DNA from: Hyphomonadaceae bacterium
GTDB taxonomy: Bacteria > Pseudomonadota > Alphaproteobacteria > Caulobacterales > Aquidulcibacteraceae
Assembly (NCBI GenBank): GCA_016791365.1
Contig: JAEUMT010000049.1
Coordinates: 1-35,574 of the forward strand
Direction: 5' to 3'
Length of the DNA: 35,574 nucleotides
The position numbers and the translations under genes are program-made. Below the pieces are notes generated by a model. The model was not told the origin of the DNA, searched no databases, and saw only the letters and a program-made list of their open reading frames with translations. Below, piece by piece: positions 23,686 through 31,352 of this stretch (position 1 is its first letter; each line of letters starts with the position of its first letter).

Positions 23686-24900
23686 ATGGCGCGCCATTCG
23701 CTCGGCTTCATCTACGTGACCGTGGCGCTCGATGCGCTCGCCATGGGCATCGTCATTCCCGTACTGCCGCGCCTCATCGGCACGCTAACGAACTACGATG
23801 CGCCAAACATCGCGCTCGCCGTTGGCGTGCTCGCCACGCTTTTCGCGCTCACGCAATTTTTCGCGGCGCCCATCATCGGCGCGCTCTCCGATCGGTTCGG
23901 GCGCCGTCCCATCGTGCTCGCCGCCAATGCCAGCCTCGCCATCGACTTCGCCATCATGGCGTTTGCGCCAAATCTGATCTGGCTCGCGGCAGGGCGCTTC
24001 TTGTCAGGCATCGCCGCCGGCAGCGGCCCCGCCGCCTTCGCCTACGTCGCCGACGTCACGCCGCAATCGAAACGTGGCGCGGCCCTCGGCAAGCTCTTCG
24101 GCGCGCAAGCGCTCGGTGCAACCTTAGGCCCCGCACTCGGCGGCCTTCTCAGCAGCGGCGATATCCGCGCGCCCTTCTGGGCCGCCGCAATTCTTTGCCT
24201 GCTCAACACGCTCTACGGCCTCTTCGTGCTGCCGGAATCCTTGCCGCCCGAAAAGCGCGCGCGTTTCGACTGGGCGCACGCAAACCCCATCGGCGCCATT
24301 GTCTGGCTCGCGCGCGCATATCCGCAGGCGCTGGGCATGATCGTCGTCGCGTTTCTGCTGAGCTTCGCCTCGCAAGGCGCCAACAGCCTCACCGTGCTCT
24401 ACACGGAATTTCGCTACGGCTGGACGCCGCAAACCATCGGCATCGTGCTCACGATCTTCGGCATCGCCAGCCTTGCCGTACAAGCCGGCCTCGTGACGCC
24501 GATCACGCGCCGCCTCGGCGAACGCGCAACCTTCATCAGCGGACTCTCACTCACCACCGCCGGACTCTTCCTTTTCGGCGCGGCGCCCACCGGCGCGCTC
24601 TTCTGCGCCGCGCTGCCGCTGCTCGCGCTCGGCGCCATCTGCGGGCCCGTGATGGGCGGGTATTTCAGCGCCATGGTCGCCGACCACGAACAAGGCCGCC
24701 TCCAAGGCGCCTGGAGCGGCGTCAACGCCGCCATGGGCCTTCTGGCGCCCGGCGCCTTCACCGCGCTCTACGCAACCTCGATCTCCGGCGCCCACGCACC
24801 GGCCCCCGGCGCAGCCTTCTACGCCGCCGCCGCCATCCTCACGCTCGCACTCCTCCTCGCCACAAAAACATGGCGCAGCCCGCGCAGGAGCATCGACTAA
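23686..24900 (+). CDS. MFS transporter, TetA-like
   Basis: A 404-residue major facilitator with about 12 membrane helices. Motif A is GALSDRFGRRP after helix 2, GIAAGSGPAAFAYVADVTP marks the helix 4-5 region, and GPALGGLL the antiporter motif C-like region. The whole resembles tetracycline/multidrug proton antiporters. Its position, divergent from the adenylate-forming gene and next to the biosynthetic block, suggests export of the product; this is inference. A housekeeping or resistance role is equally possible. Confidence 0.92.
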   Translation: MARHSLGFIYVTVALDALAMGIVIPVLPRLIGTLTNYDAPNIALAVGVLATLFALTQFFAAPIIGALSDRFGRRPIVLAANASLAIDFAIMAFAPNLIWLAAGRFLSGIAAGSGPAAFAYVADVTPQSKRGAALGKLFGAQALGATLGPALGGLLSSGDIRAPFWAAAILCLLNTLYGLFVLPESLPPEKRARFDWAHANPIGAIVWLARAYPQALGMIVVAFLLSFASQGANSLTVLYTEFRYGWTPQTIGIVLTIFGIASLAVQAGLVTPITRRLGERATFISGLSLTTAGLFLFGAAPTGALFCAALPLLALGAICGPVMGGYFSAMVADHEQGRLQGAWSGVNAAMGLLAPGAFTALYATSISGAHAPAPGAAFYAAAAILTLALLLATKTWRSPRRSID

Positions 24901-24911
24901 GCTTGAAAAAC

Positions 24912-24986
24912 TGGAGCGGGCGATGAGATTCGAACTCACGACCCCAACCTTGGCAAGGTTGTGCTCTACCCCTGAGCTACGCCCGC
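24912..24986 (-). tRNA. tRNA-Gly (anticodon GCC)
   Basis: On the minus strand a cloverleaf folds: acceptor GCGGGCG / CGCCCGC, D arm GCTC / GAGC, anticodon stem CAACC / GGTTG around loop TTGCCAA (anticodon GCC), T loop TTCGAAT, discriminator T and an encoded CCA. It sits 11 bases after the convergent MFS stop. No integrase or duplicated tRNA end is nearby. Confidence 0.97.
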
Positions 24987-24998
24987 ATCCGTGGGTAA

Positions 24999-25017
24999 CC
25001 CCGGGTCGAGCCCGGGG
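24999..25017. repeat. REP-like palindrome upstream of tRNA-Gly
   Basis: CCCCGGG and CCCGGGG pair perfectly around TCGAG. Palindromes of this CCCGGG...CCCGGG form are common scattered repeats in alphaproteobacteria. It lies 12 bases upstream of the tRNA 5' end, so it may also affect tRNA transcription. Confidence 0.4.
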
Positions 25018-25093
25018 CTGAGGGGCGGTCATATCGCAGAGCCGGGGCCGGGAAGCAAGGGGCGCTGCGGCGCCATTGTCGGCGCTCACCACC

Positions 25094-25130
25094 GAAAAGA
25101 GGCGCGCCTGACGGTTAAGCCGCCAGGCGC
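25094..25130 (-). terminator. terminator of the DUF883-type gene
   Basis: On the minus strand GCGCCTG (25124-25130) pairs with CAGGCGC (25104-25110), followed by GCCTCTTTT. It lies just after the stop at 25139. Confidence 0.6.
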
Positions 25131-25138
25131 AATTCGGT

Positions 25139-25414
25139 TTACTTGCGGCGACGGGCCAAGGCGGTCACCAGCACCCCTGCCAGGAGGCCTGCGCCGGCGG
25201 CCGCGCCGATGGCCGCGAACGGACGCGCCCGCACTTCTTTGCCAACCCGCTTGATGCCGCCATTCACACGTTCGCCAACGCCGTTCCACTTTTCAGTGAA
25301 GATGCTGCCGAGATCGCCCGTCAGCTGCGAGAAATCCTTGCCCAGCGTATTCATGTCGTCGCGCAGGTCGATCGCACCGTTGCGGCGGTGACGCGTTTCG
25401 TATGCATGTGCCAT
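25139..25414 (-). CDS. DUF883 (ElaB/YqjD-like) membrane protein
   Basis: A 91-residue protein. A polar, amphipathic helical N-terminal part (DLRDDMNTLGKDFSQLTGDL..IFTEKWN) is followed by the typical RARPFAAIGAAAGAGLLAGVL and a C-terminal transmembrane helix ending in basic ARRRK. ElaB/YqjD-type proteins are tail-anchored in the inner membrane, bind ribosomes and are induced in stationary phase in E. coli. The ATG at 25414 has GGAG eight bases upstream; an open frame further upstream has no family likeness. It is single, with its own terminator. Confidence 0.82.
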   Translation of the reverse strand: MAHAYETRHRRNGAIDLRDDMNTLGKDFSQLTGDLGSIFTEKWNGVGERVNGGIKRVGKEVRARPFAAIGAAAGAGLLAGVLVTALARRRK

Positions 25415-25538
25415 TTTCTTCACTCCACCATGATGCAGCGTCGTGCTGCTCCGATGAGTGAGAAATAGAGCGCGCGCGCTTGAGCCGCCGCGACCTGCGT
25501 CACACGCCGATGGCGGTTTTCCACAAGCCGCTAGAGCT

Positions 25539-26654
25539 TCACCAAATCTCGCCAAATGCGCGGATAAAATTGCCGCCAAGCACCTTCTCCACCACGCGCG
25601 GGGCGACCCCGCGATCGAGCAGCGCGTCGGCAATCACCAAGGCGCGGTCCGGCCGGTTCAGGCCCTCGGTGAACGGCAAGCGGCCGTCCTCCTCGGGGGC
25701 CGCGACGCCGGCTGCAATGCGGCGCTGCGTCTCCGCGTCCCAACTGGCCTGCTCCTCGGCCGACATTTCCATGGTGCTGAAACTGGTGTCGCTGCCGATA
25801 CCGACATGATCCTCACCGCACACGTCCAGCGCGTGCATCATGTGCGCGAGATAGTCGTCGACATTCGGTTGGCGGGGGCTGGGCGCGGTGAAGAAGAGAT
25901 CGAAGATTCCAAACACGCCGCCCTTCTCGGCAACCGCGCGCATCACGTCATCAGTTTTGTTGCGCGGATTGTTGTGCACCGCCGTGCAGCCGGCGTGCGT
26001 GATCAACACCGGCTTCGTCGACGCTTCGATCGCCGCACTCGTGGTTGCGGGATTGGCGTGACTTAAATCCAGTGCGACGCCTTTCTCATTCATACGCGCC
26101 ACAGCTTGGCGGCCGAGATCGGTCAGCGTCGAATCTGCTGGCGACATCACGCCAGCGCCAAACGGCGAGGGCGTATTGTAGCTCAGCTGCATCACGCGCA
26201 CGCCAAGGTTACGGAAGAGATCGATGCGGTCGATCTTGTCGTCCAAACACGCCGCGCTCTCGAACGAGAAGATGATCCCGACCTGCCGCTCGCGCTTCGC
26301 GGCGGCGATATCGCCAACACTACGGATCTGACGGAAATAGTCGGGATGCGCTTCGATCAAGCGCTGGTAAAAGGCGATCTCGGCAATTGTATCTTCGAAC
26401 GGCCCGTTGAATCCGCCCATGCTGGTCTTGATCGCCGAGACGCCGGCGTTGCGCGCGAGATCCAATGTCGCCTGCGGCAGGGGCAGCTGGGCTGAGCTGA
26501 TCGGCGGCCCAAGATTGGCGTCCACAACGATCGCGCGCCGATGCGCCGAGCGCGCCCGCGAACTTATCGCGCCATCATAAGCCAACGCCGCGCTCCCAAA
26601 ACCGCCCGCGGCCAGCAACGCCCCAGCGCCCAGCGCAAATTCACGACGATCCAT
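25539..26654 (-). CDS. membrane dipeptidase (peptidase M19, renal dipeptidase family)
   Basis: A 371-residue metal-dependent dipeptidase. The N-terminus MDRREFALGAGALLAAGGF carries a twin-arginine (RRE-F) export signal with an A-L-A cleavage site, so it acts in the periplasm. Family motifs follow: VVDANLG (usually V-D-x-H), FSFESAACL, LSHANPAT, LITHAGCTAVHNNPRNKTDD, and HVGIGSDTSF. The usual His-x-Asp at the first metal site appears as Asp-Ala-Asn, a possible change in metal binding. The start at 26654 gives the best spacing to GGGGAGA; 26660 is the alternative. A repeat-rich 74-base leader separates it from the lipoprotein gene. Confidence 0.9.
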   Translation of the reverse strand: MDRREFALGAGALLAAGGFGSAALAYDGAISSRARSAHRRAIVVDANLGPPISSAQLPLPQATLDLARNAGVSAIKTSMGGFNGPFEDTIAEIAFYQRLIEAHPDYFRQIRSVGDIAAAKRERQVGIIFSFESAACLDDKIDRIDLFRNLGVRVMQLSYNTPSPFGAGVMSPADSTLTDLGRQAVARMNEKGVALDLSHANPATTSAAIEASTKPVLITHAGCTAVHNNPRNKTDDVMRAVAEKGGVFGIFDLFFTAPSPRQPNVDDYLAHMMHALDVCGEDHVGIGSDTSFSTMEMSAEEQASWDAETQRRIAAGVAAPEEDGRLPFTEGLNRPDRALVIADALLDRGVAPRVVEKVLGGNFIRAFGEIW

Positions 26655-26674
26655 TCGCATTCTCCCCAATGTGT

Positions 26675-26714
26675 CTTGAACGGGGATGCCGCACCGTACT
26701 TGAACGGATGCGGC
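26675..26714 (-). promoter_or_regulatory. direct and inverted repeats in the dipeptidase leader
   Basis: CTTGAACGG occurs at 26675-26683 and 26699-26707, a spacing of 24 bases. GCCGCA (26688-26693) and TGCGGC (26709-26714) form an inverted repeat. These lie within 60 bases of the dipeptidase start and may be an operator or a hairpin leader. Confidence 0.3.
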
Positions 26715-26734
26715 CTCCTTCACGATTCCAAAAT

Positions 26735-27442
26735 TCAGTCAGAAATTGATATGCTCGCCAACGAATAGTCGAGGATGGGCGTCCAGATTGGAGCCTCGGC
26801 AGCGCGATGACTCAGCGTAACCACTACCGTTCGATCATTGGACGCTATGTGGAATTGGCGGACGACCATGTCACCAGCACCCGCGATTGAACTAGCTCGC
26901 TGGTAGCGAAGCAGAACTGCAGGATGTCCTCCGATGCGCATTATCTGTGGCTCGAATGACTCAACTACGTTCACACCACCAGCCTGCAGACTTGCAACCA
27001 TCGTCGCCTGCTCGGTTCGCAACGCCGCCAACAATTCTTGCTGGCCGTTGCGGATGTAAGCCTCGAAGTCTTGCTCCCGCAACTCGGCGGGTGACTTTAC
27101 CGACACTCGCAACATCGCTCCCGGCGATGACGGTGCAGCATTCATAGCAAGCAGCGACTGAGTTCCCGTCCACCCATGTCCAGACTGTCTCAACCTAGCT
27201 TCCGCAGACGCGCTCAGGTTAGCGCGCATCGTCTCATCGAGCACGAACCAGTGCCGAGGAACGCTAATAGAAATGCCTTCTCCGAGATCTCTCACCTCAA
27301 ACTGTGATTCATCCGCCCCAGGATCTACGGCTATCGACTGCAAGTCTGCAGTTACCGTCGGTGCTTGTGTTTCGACGATCTCGTTGCACCCGCCGGACAA
27401 CACAATTGTCGCCAACGCCAAGGCCCGCAGATAACTCAGCAA
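26735..27442 (-). CDS. hypothetical lipoprotein
   Basis: A 235-residue protein. The start is a TTG followed by a signal peptide with a lipobox (VLSGGC, Cys about 19), so it is a lipid-anchored envelope protein. The mature part has GEGISISVPRHWFVLDE (about 54-70), typical of PsbP/DUF1795-like folds, and ends in strands that read like a beta-rich domain. I cannot name a function. GGGGA lies eight bases before the TTG. It begins four bases after the DUF6065 stop, so the two are probably co-transcribed. Two sampled 60-base lines are 55-58% GC, lower than a sampled line in the aldehyde dehydrogenase gene (65%), hinting at a different origin. Confidence 0.72.
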   Translation of the reverse strand: MLSYLRALALATIVLSGGCNEIVETQAPTVTADLQSIAVDPGADESQFEVRDLGEGISISVPRHWFVLDETMRANLSASAEARLRQSGHGWTGTQSLLAMNAAPSSPGAMLRVSVKSPAELREQDFEAYIRNGQQELLAALRTEQATMVASLQAGGVNVVESFEPQIMRIGGHPAVLLRYQRASSIAGAGDMVVRQFHIASNDRTVVVTLSHRAAEAPIWTPILDYSLASISISD

Positions 27443-27445
27443 TAC

Positions 27446-28201
27446 TTATTCCCCGGGCTCAGCCTTGCGCGGCGGCTTCAGGCGTCGGCGATTGACGTGG
27501 CTATCGGGCGCCAGATGACCTTCGGGCGTGCGGCCGCGGAAATAATCGCGTTGCCAGCCGTTCTTCACCGCTTCCGAGTCCTTATCGGCGAGCTTGTCGA
27601 GAAAGTTGGTGCGGCTGGCGCCCCACGCTTCGTACTGCCGCTTCAACTCGGGATCGGAATCCAACGATTTGATGATCGGCTGCACTTCATCCATCTGCTC
27701 GTGCGGCAGCGGATACACAAAACAAAACGGCTCGCCCTTCTTGAACGAAATCATGCCTGGCCGCGTGAAGCGCCAGTTCATGGTGAAGGGAAACGGCAGC
27801 CAATATGTCTCGATCACGCCGGCAAGGGGCTGAATGCCGTCCTTGAGGTGATTGGGCGGCCCGCCGGCCCACAGATCCCAACCTTCCTCGGTGCGGAAAA
27901 GCCAGCCGGTGTGGAAAGTCAGCACGCCGCCGGAAAAGTGCGACACAGCCCAACGATCAAGCACCGCGCGCGTCGTGTCGCCATCGGGATCGAGCCGGAT
28001 ATCCTCAATGCGCGGCCCGCCGGTCCAGGTCGCGGTGAAGCTGACCGGCGAGAGCAAAGCCCAGCCTGTTGTGTTGGCGACAACCAGCGGCAGGCATCGA
28101 TAAGGATGGCGATCGGAAAATTTATCCATCCATTCGCGATCCGGCGAGCCGGGGACCATCTCGGCTGGGTGCGGATCGACTTGATAACAAGTAAGTTTCA
28201 T
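27446..28201 (-). CDS. DUF6065 family protein
   Basis: A 251-residue protein with no known function. It opens MKLTCYQVDPHP, and contains RCLPLVVANTTGWALLSPVSFTATW, a stretch I associate with the DUF6065 family. Then come FHTGWLFRT, GGPPNHLKDGI, PFPFTMNW and FKKGEPFCFVYPLP, and a basic C-terminus (RRRLKPPRK). GGAGGGAG stands close before the ATG. It is divergent from the YbaK-like gene and upstream of the lipoprotein gene. A second, distant relative may be encoded at 5624-6433. Confidence 0.82.
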   Translation of the reverse strand: MKLTCYQVDPHPAEMVPGSPDREWMDKFSDRHPYRCLPLVVANTTGWALLSPVSFTATWTGGPRIEDIRLDPDGDTTRAVLDRWAVSHFSGGVLTFHTGWLFRTEEGWDLWAGGPPNHLKDGIQPLAGVIETYWLPFPFTMNWRFTRPGMISFKKGEPFCFVYPLPHEQMDEVQPIIKSLDSDPELKRQYEAWGASRTNFLDKLADKDSEAVKNGWQRDYFRGRTPEGHLAPDSHVNRRRLKPPRKAEPGE

Positions 28202-28251
28202 CCACTCCCTCCTAGACGCTCAGCCTCGCTTGCGCCAAGGGGATGCACGTT

Positions 28252-28794
28252 ATGCCCGCCACCGAAGCTGATCTTTTTGCCCGTTTCGATGCGCTCGGCA
28301 TTGAACACGTGACGCACCGGCACCGTCCAGTATTCACGGTCGAGGAAGGCGCCGACCTCAAGGCCTCAATGCCCGGCGGGCACACCAAGAACTTGTTCTT
28401 GAAGGACAAGAAGGGCGCGATATTCCTCATCTGCGCCATCTCCAGCACCGTCATCGATCTCAACGCCACGTCGAAGCTTCTGGCGTCCGGCCGCTTTTCC
28501 TTCGGCTCCTCCGAGCGACTCTTGGAGCACCTCGGCGTCGAGCCAGGCTCGGTGACCCTTTTCGCCCTGATCAACGATCCGGACCGCAGCGTCACGCTGG
28601 TACTGGATGAAGCGCTCTTCGCGCATGACCCGGTGAACTTCCACCCGCTCAAAAACGACGCCACCACCGCGATCAGTCCGGCTGACCTCCTAAAGTTCAT
28701 CCGCTCCCTTGGCCGCGAGCCGATCCGGCTGGCCTTTGACGATCAAGGGATACCGACGAGAATTGAACCGGACGCGCCAGTGTCCCATCTTTAG
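28252..28794 (+). CDS. YbaK/ProX-type aminoacyl-tRNA deacylase
   Basis: A protein of about 180 residues made of one YbaK/aminoacyl-tRNA synthetase-associated domain. This family removes mischarged amino acids from tRNA (for example Ala-tRNA-Pro). Typical stretches are [59 protein letters not shown], and [26 protein letters not shown]. It matches the PrdX/ProX subgroup. The ATG at 28252 has AAGGGG nine to ten bases upstream; an ATG at 28243 is too close to that site. The CnoX gene follows after 17 bases. Confidence 0.92.
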   Translation: MPATEADLFARFDALGIEHVTHRHRPVFTVEEGADLKASMPGGHTKNLFLKDKKGAIFLICAISSTVIDLNATSKLLASGRFSFGSSERLLEHLGVEPGSVTLFALINDPDRSVTLVLDEALFAHDPVNFHPLKNDATTAISPADLLKFIRSLGREPIRLAFDDQGIPTRIEPDAPVSHL

Positions 28795-28811
28795 GCCGAA
28801 CGAGGACCTGC

Positions 28812-29714
28812 ATGACCTTCATTGACGGCTCAGCGCCGCCCGAATCCGACATCGTAAAAGACGGCACTGACCAGGCCTTCATGGCCGACGTCGTGGAGCA
28901 GTCACGTGAAACACCGGTGATCGTCGATTTCTGGGCGCCGTGGTGCGGCCCGTGCCGCACGCTTGGTCCGCCGCTCGAAAGAGCCGTGCGCAACGCCGGC
29001 GGCAAAGTGCGGCTGGTGAAAATCAACATCGATGAAAACCCGGGCGTCGCCGGCCAGCTTGGTGTGCGCTCGATCCCCGCCGTCTATGCATTCGATCAAG
29101 GCCGGCCAATTGACGGCTTCATGGGCGCGATTCCCGAGAGCCAGATCAAACTCTTCGTTGATCGTCTCGCCGGCGCCGACATGACCGTCGAGATCGAGCC
29201 GTTGCTCTCGCAGGCAGCCGAATCCGCGCAGCTGGGCGATATTGGCGGCGCGGCGCAGGCCTACACAGCCGTGCTGCAACTCGATCCAACCAACACCAAA
29301 GCCATCGCCGGCATGGCGCGCATCGCGCTGAGCGCGGGCGATGTCGAAAACGCGCTCGAAATTCTCGCCATGGCGTCGGCGGACAAGGCCAACGACCCGG
29401 ACATCGCCGGCGTTCGCGCGGCGCTCGATCTTGCCGCGAACGCCGCAAACATCGGCGACAATGACGAACTCGGCGCCAAGGTCGCCGCCAACCCGAACGA
29501 CTTGCAGGCGCGTTTCGACTACGCGGAAGCGCTTTCAGCGCGCGGCGATCTCGAAGCCGCGAGCGACCAATTGCTTGCGATCATCGAGAAAAACCGGGAA
29601 TGGAATGAGGGCGCTGCGCGCGCCCAGCTTCTAAAGGTGTTCGAAGCCGCCGGCCCTACGTCCGAGGTCACCAAGCAGGGCCGCCGCAAATTGTCGGCGA
29701 TTCTGTTCTCGTGA
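28812..29714 (+). CDS. cnoX: CnoX-type thioredoxin with TPR domain
   Basis: A 300-residue chaperedoxin. The thioredoxin domain has FWAPWCGPC (Cys45, Cys48), with the cis-Pro in SIPAVYAF. The C-terminal half is made of TPR-like helical repeats (DIGGAAQAYTAVLQLDPTN, DVENALEILAMA, DLQARFDYAEALSARGDLEAASDQLLAI). CnoX holds unfolding proteins and passes them to GroEL/DnaK, protecting cysteines during bleach or redox stress. The intact CxxC suggests redox activity, unlike the SxxC of E. coli. It is followed by the Lon-N and Trm112 genes, a familiar alphaproteobacterial order. Confidence 0.93.
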   Translation: MTFIDGSAPPESDIVKDGTDQAFMADVVEQSRETPVIVDFWAPWCGPCRTLGPPLERAVRNAGGKVRLVKINIDENPGVAGQLGVRSIPAVYAFDQGRPIDGFMGAIPESQIKLFVDRLAGADMTVEIEPLLSQAAESAQLGDIGGAAQAYTAVLQLDPTNTKAIAGMARIALSAGDVENALEILAMASADKANDPDIAGVRAALDLAANAANIGDNDELGAKVAANPNDLQARFDYAEALSARGDLEAASDQLLAIIEKNREWNEGAARAQLLKVFEAAGPTSEVTKQGRRKLSAILFS

Positions 29715-29772
29715 CTGTCCAGTCAATGCAAGAGACTTGACGCGCTGTTCGCGATGCGAGGCGTAACATGCC

Positions 29773-29802
29773 TTGCCGCTGACAGGCGCCGAACCTTATA
29801 TT
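29773..29802 (+). promoter_or_regulatory. putative promoter of the Lon-domain gene
   Basis: TTGCCG (29773-29778) and TATATT (29797-29802) stand 18 bases apart. Initiation 6-7 bases after the -10 box would fall on or next to the ATG at 29809, predicting a leaderless mRNA. No Shine-Dalgarno is visible before that ATG. Confidence 0.4.
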
Positions 29803-29808
29803 TGTCGC

Positions 29809-30465
29809 ATGAGCGCCTTTGGTTTCCGCAAGCCGTCCGACTTACCGCAAACGATCCCGCTGTTTCCTCTGGTCGGCGCGATCCTGATGCCGCGCGGCGT
29901 TTTGGCGCTCAACGTCTTCGAGCCACGCTATCTCAACATGGTCGATGATGCGCTCGGCGGCGACCGCCTCATCGGTATGATTCAACCGAATGCCGGCGAC
30001 GAAGACGATCCTTCGCCGGATCTCTCGGACGTCGGCACCGTCGGGCGCATCACCGCCTTTTCGGAAACGGAAGACGGTCGCTATCTCATCACGCTCACCG
30101 GAATCTGCCGTTTCGATTTCAATCAGGAACTCGAAACCGGCGCGCCCTACCGGCAGGCGCTCGTCAGCTACGACGCCTTCGAAGGCGATTTCGCCCAGGC
30201 CCGCGGCGAGCGCATCGATCGCGACGCCCTGATCAAGTCACTCAAGAGCTATGCGGCGCTGCACGGCTTTGTCGTCGACTGGGACTCCGTCGAGCAGGCG
30301 CCGACGGAAACCATCGTCAATGTCGCCGCGCAGATCTGCCCGTTCGACCCCGCCGCCAAGCAAGCAATGCTGGAAGCCATTACGCTTGAGGATCGCACCC
30401 AGACGTTACTCGCCCTCCTGGAATGGGACCGCGCCGCCGGCGACGAACAGCGGCCTATTCAATGA
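29809..30465 (+). CDS. Lon N-terminal (LON substrate-binding) domain protein
   Basis: A 218-residue protein consisting of the Lon N-terminal domain alone, with no AAA+ or protease part. Family stretches include [63 protein letters not shown] and RYR-like QALVSYDAF. Such stand-alone domains (CRBN/YvbA-like) may bind protein substrates; the role is unknown. Its stop overlaps the Trm112-like start (ATGA). The ATG at 29809 is chosen on homology. Confidence 0.93.
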   Translation: MSAFGFRKPSDLPQTIPLFPLVGAILMPRGVLALNVFEPRYLNMVDDALGGDRLIGMIQPNAGDEDDPSPDLSDVGTVGRITAFSETEDGRYLITLTGICRFDFNQELETGAPYRQALVSYDAFEGDFAQARGERIDRDALIKSLKSYAALHGFVVDWDSVEQAPTETIVNVAAQICPFDPAAKQAMLEAITLEDRTQTLLALLEWDRAAGDEQRPIQ

Positions 30466-30644
30466 CCGAAGTCGATCCGAAGCTTCTCGAGGTGTTGGTG
30501 TGTCCACAAACGCGCACGACACTCCGCTACGATCGGGAGCGCCAGGAACTCATCAGCGAGAGCGCCCGCCTCGCCTACCCGGTCCGCGACGGCGTCCCGA
30601 TCATGCTGATCGACGAAGCGCGCGAACTTGGGGCCGATGAGTGA
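30462..30644 (+). CDS. Trm112 family protein (UPF0434)
   Basis: A 60-residue protein. [36 protein letters not shown] and [10 protein letters not shown] match the short bacterial Trm112-like family. Eukaryotic Trm112 activates several methyltransferases; in bacteria the role is not settled. Only one of the usual zinc cysteines is seen. Its start overlaps the preceding stop by four bases (ATGA), so the two are co-translated. Confidence 0.92.
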   Translation: MTEVDPKLLEVLVCPQTRTTLRYDRERQELISESARLAYPVRDGVPIMLIDEARELGADE

Positions 30645-30682
30645 GCCCACGGCGTGCGTTTGCAGCGCCGGTGCTGTAAAGA

Positions 30683-31063
30683 ATGACCATGACTGCAGAA
30701 GCAATCTCCCGCCCCTGGCCGACGGACCTTGTCTTCGACCGCGAAGCCAGGGCGCTCACCATCGCCTTCGATGACGGCGAGATGTACGAAATCCCGTTCG
30801 AACTTCTCCGCATTGAAAGTCCGAGCGCCGAAAACAAGGGCCACGGCGGCAACGTTCCGCCACCCGTCACCGGCAAAGCCAATGTGAACATCGTCAGCGC
30901 TGACGCTGTCGGTCGCTATGCCGTACGCATCACATTCGACGACGGCCACGACACCGGACTCTATTCGTGGGACCTGTTGCACGAGCTCGGCCGTGACAAA
31001 GACGAAAAGCTGCGCATCTATCGCGACACCTTGCGCCTGCGCGCCCTCAGAGATGAGGCTTAG
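30683..31063 (+). CDS. DUF971 (gamma-butyrobetaine hydroxylase-like N-terminal) domain protein
   Basis: A 126-residue single-domain protein. WPTDLVFDREARALTIAFDDG, YEIPFELLRIESPSAENKGHGG, and YAVRITFDDGHDTGLYSWDLLHEL are diagnostic of DUF971. The family is linked to Fe-S assembly (Apd1/HscB-associated) and to the N-terminal domain of gamma-butyrobetaine hydroxylase. The start at 30683 or 30689 cannot be separated. It follows the Trm112 gene by 38 bases. Confidence 0.93.
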   Translation: MTMTAEAISRPWPTDLVFDREARALTIAFDDGEMYEIPFELLRIESPSAENKGHGGNVPPPVTGKANVNIVSADAVGRYAVRITFDDGHDTGLYSWDLLHELGRDKDEKLRIYRDTLRLRALRDEA

Positions 31064-31068
31064 GGCGC

Positions 31069-31299
31069 GTGTCGACGCAACTCGAAGAGAAGCGCGTCAC
31101 CAGGCCGGCCAGTCGCTGGCGCAACTTCTATTGGCTCAATGAGGAAATGCTGATCAACGGCGAGATGCGCGGCCCCGGCCGCACGCCGTCCAAATTCGTT
31201 TGGCCAACGAAAGACATCGCCGAGACCATGGCCGAAAGGCGCCGCGCCGAATGGGAGAAGATCGGCGTCAGATATCTCGGTGCCGAAGAAGAAGCGTAG
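31069..31299 (+). CDS. hypothetical protein, 76 residues
   Basis: I do not recognise this protein. It is charged, with RWRNFYWLNEEMLINGEMRG, KFVWPTKDIAETMAERRRAEWE and KIGVRYLGAEEEA. The alternation of hydrophobic and charged residues reads like a small soluble helical protein. It starts with GTG five bases after the DUF971 stop, so it is part of the same transcript. A palindromic repeat lies 30 bases after it. Confidence 0.6.
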   Translation: MSTQLEEKRVTRPASRWRNFYWLNEEMLINGEMRGPGRTPSKFVWPTKDIAETMAERRRAEWEKIGVRYLGAEEEA

Positions 31300-31328
31300 G
31301 CGCAACCGCTGCCCGGCGCGAACGGCGG

Positions 31329-31352
31329 CCTGCCGGCCAAGGCCGGGTCAGG
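31329..31352. repeat. palindrome overlapping the stop of the 37-residue gene
   Basis: CCTGCCGGCC (31329-31338) pairs with GGCCGG and CAGG (31341-31352) with a two-base bulge. It is REP-like and also sits where terminators of both flanking convergent genes would be expected. Confidence 0.45.

Noticed and set aside
24912-25138. tRNA-Gly as the attachment site of an integrated element
   Set aside because: No integrase and no duplicated tRNA 3' end were seen within the window; flanking genes look chromosomal.
27365-28312. 315-residue open frame opposite the DUF6065 gene
   Set aside because: It is antisense to DUF6065 and the lipoprotein start, with no family likeness.
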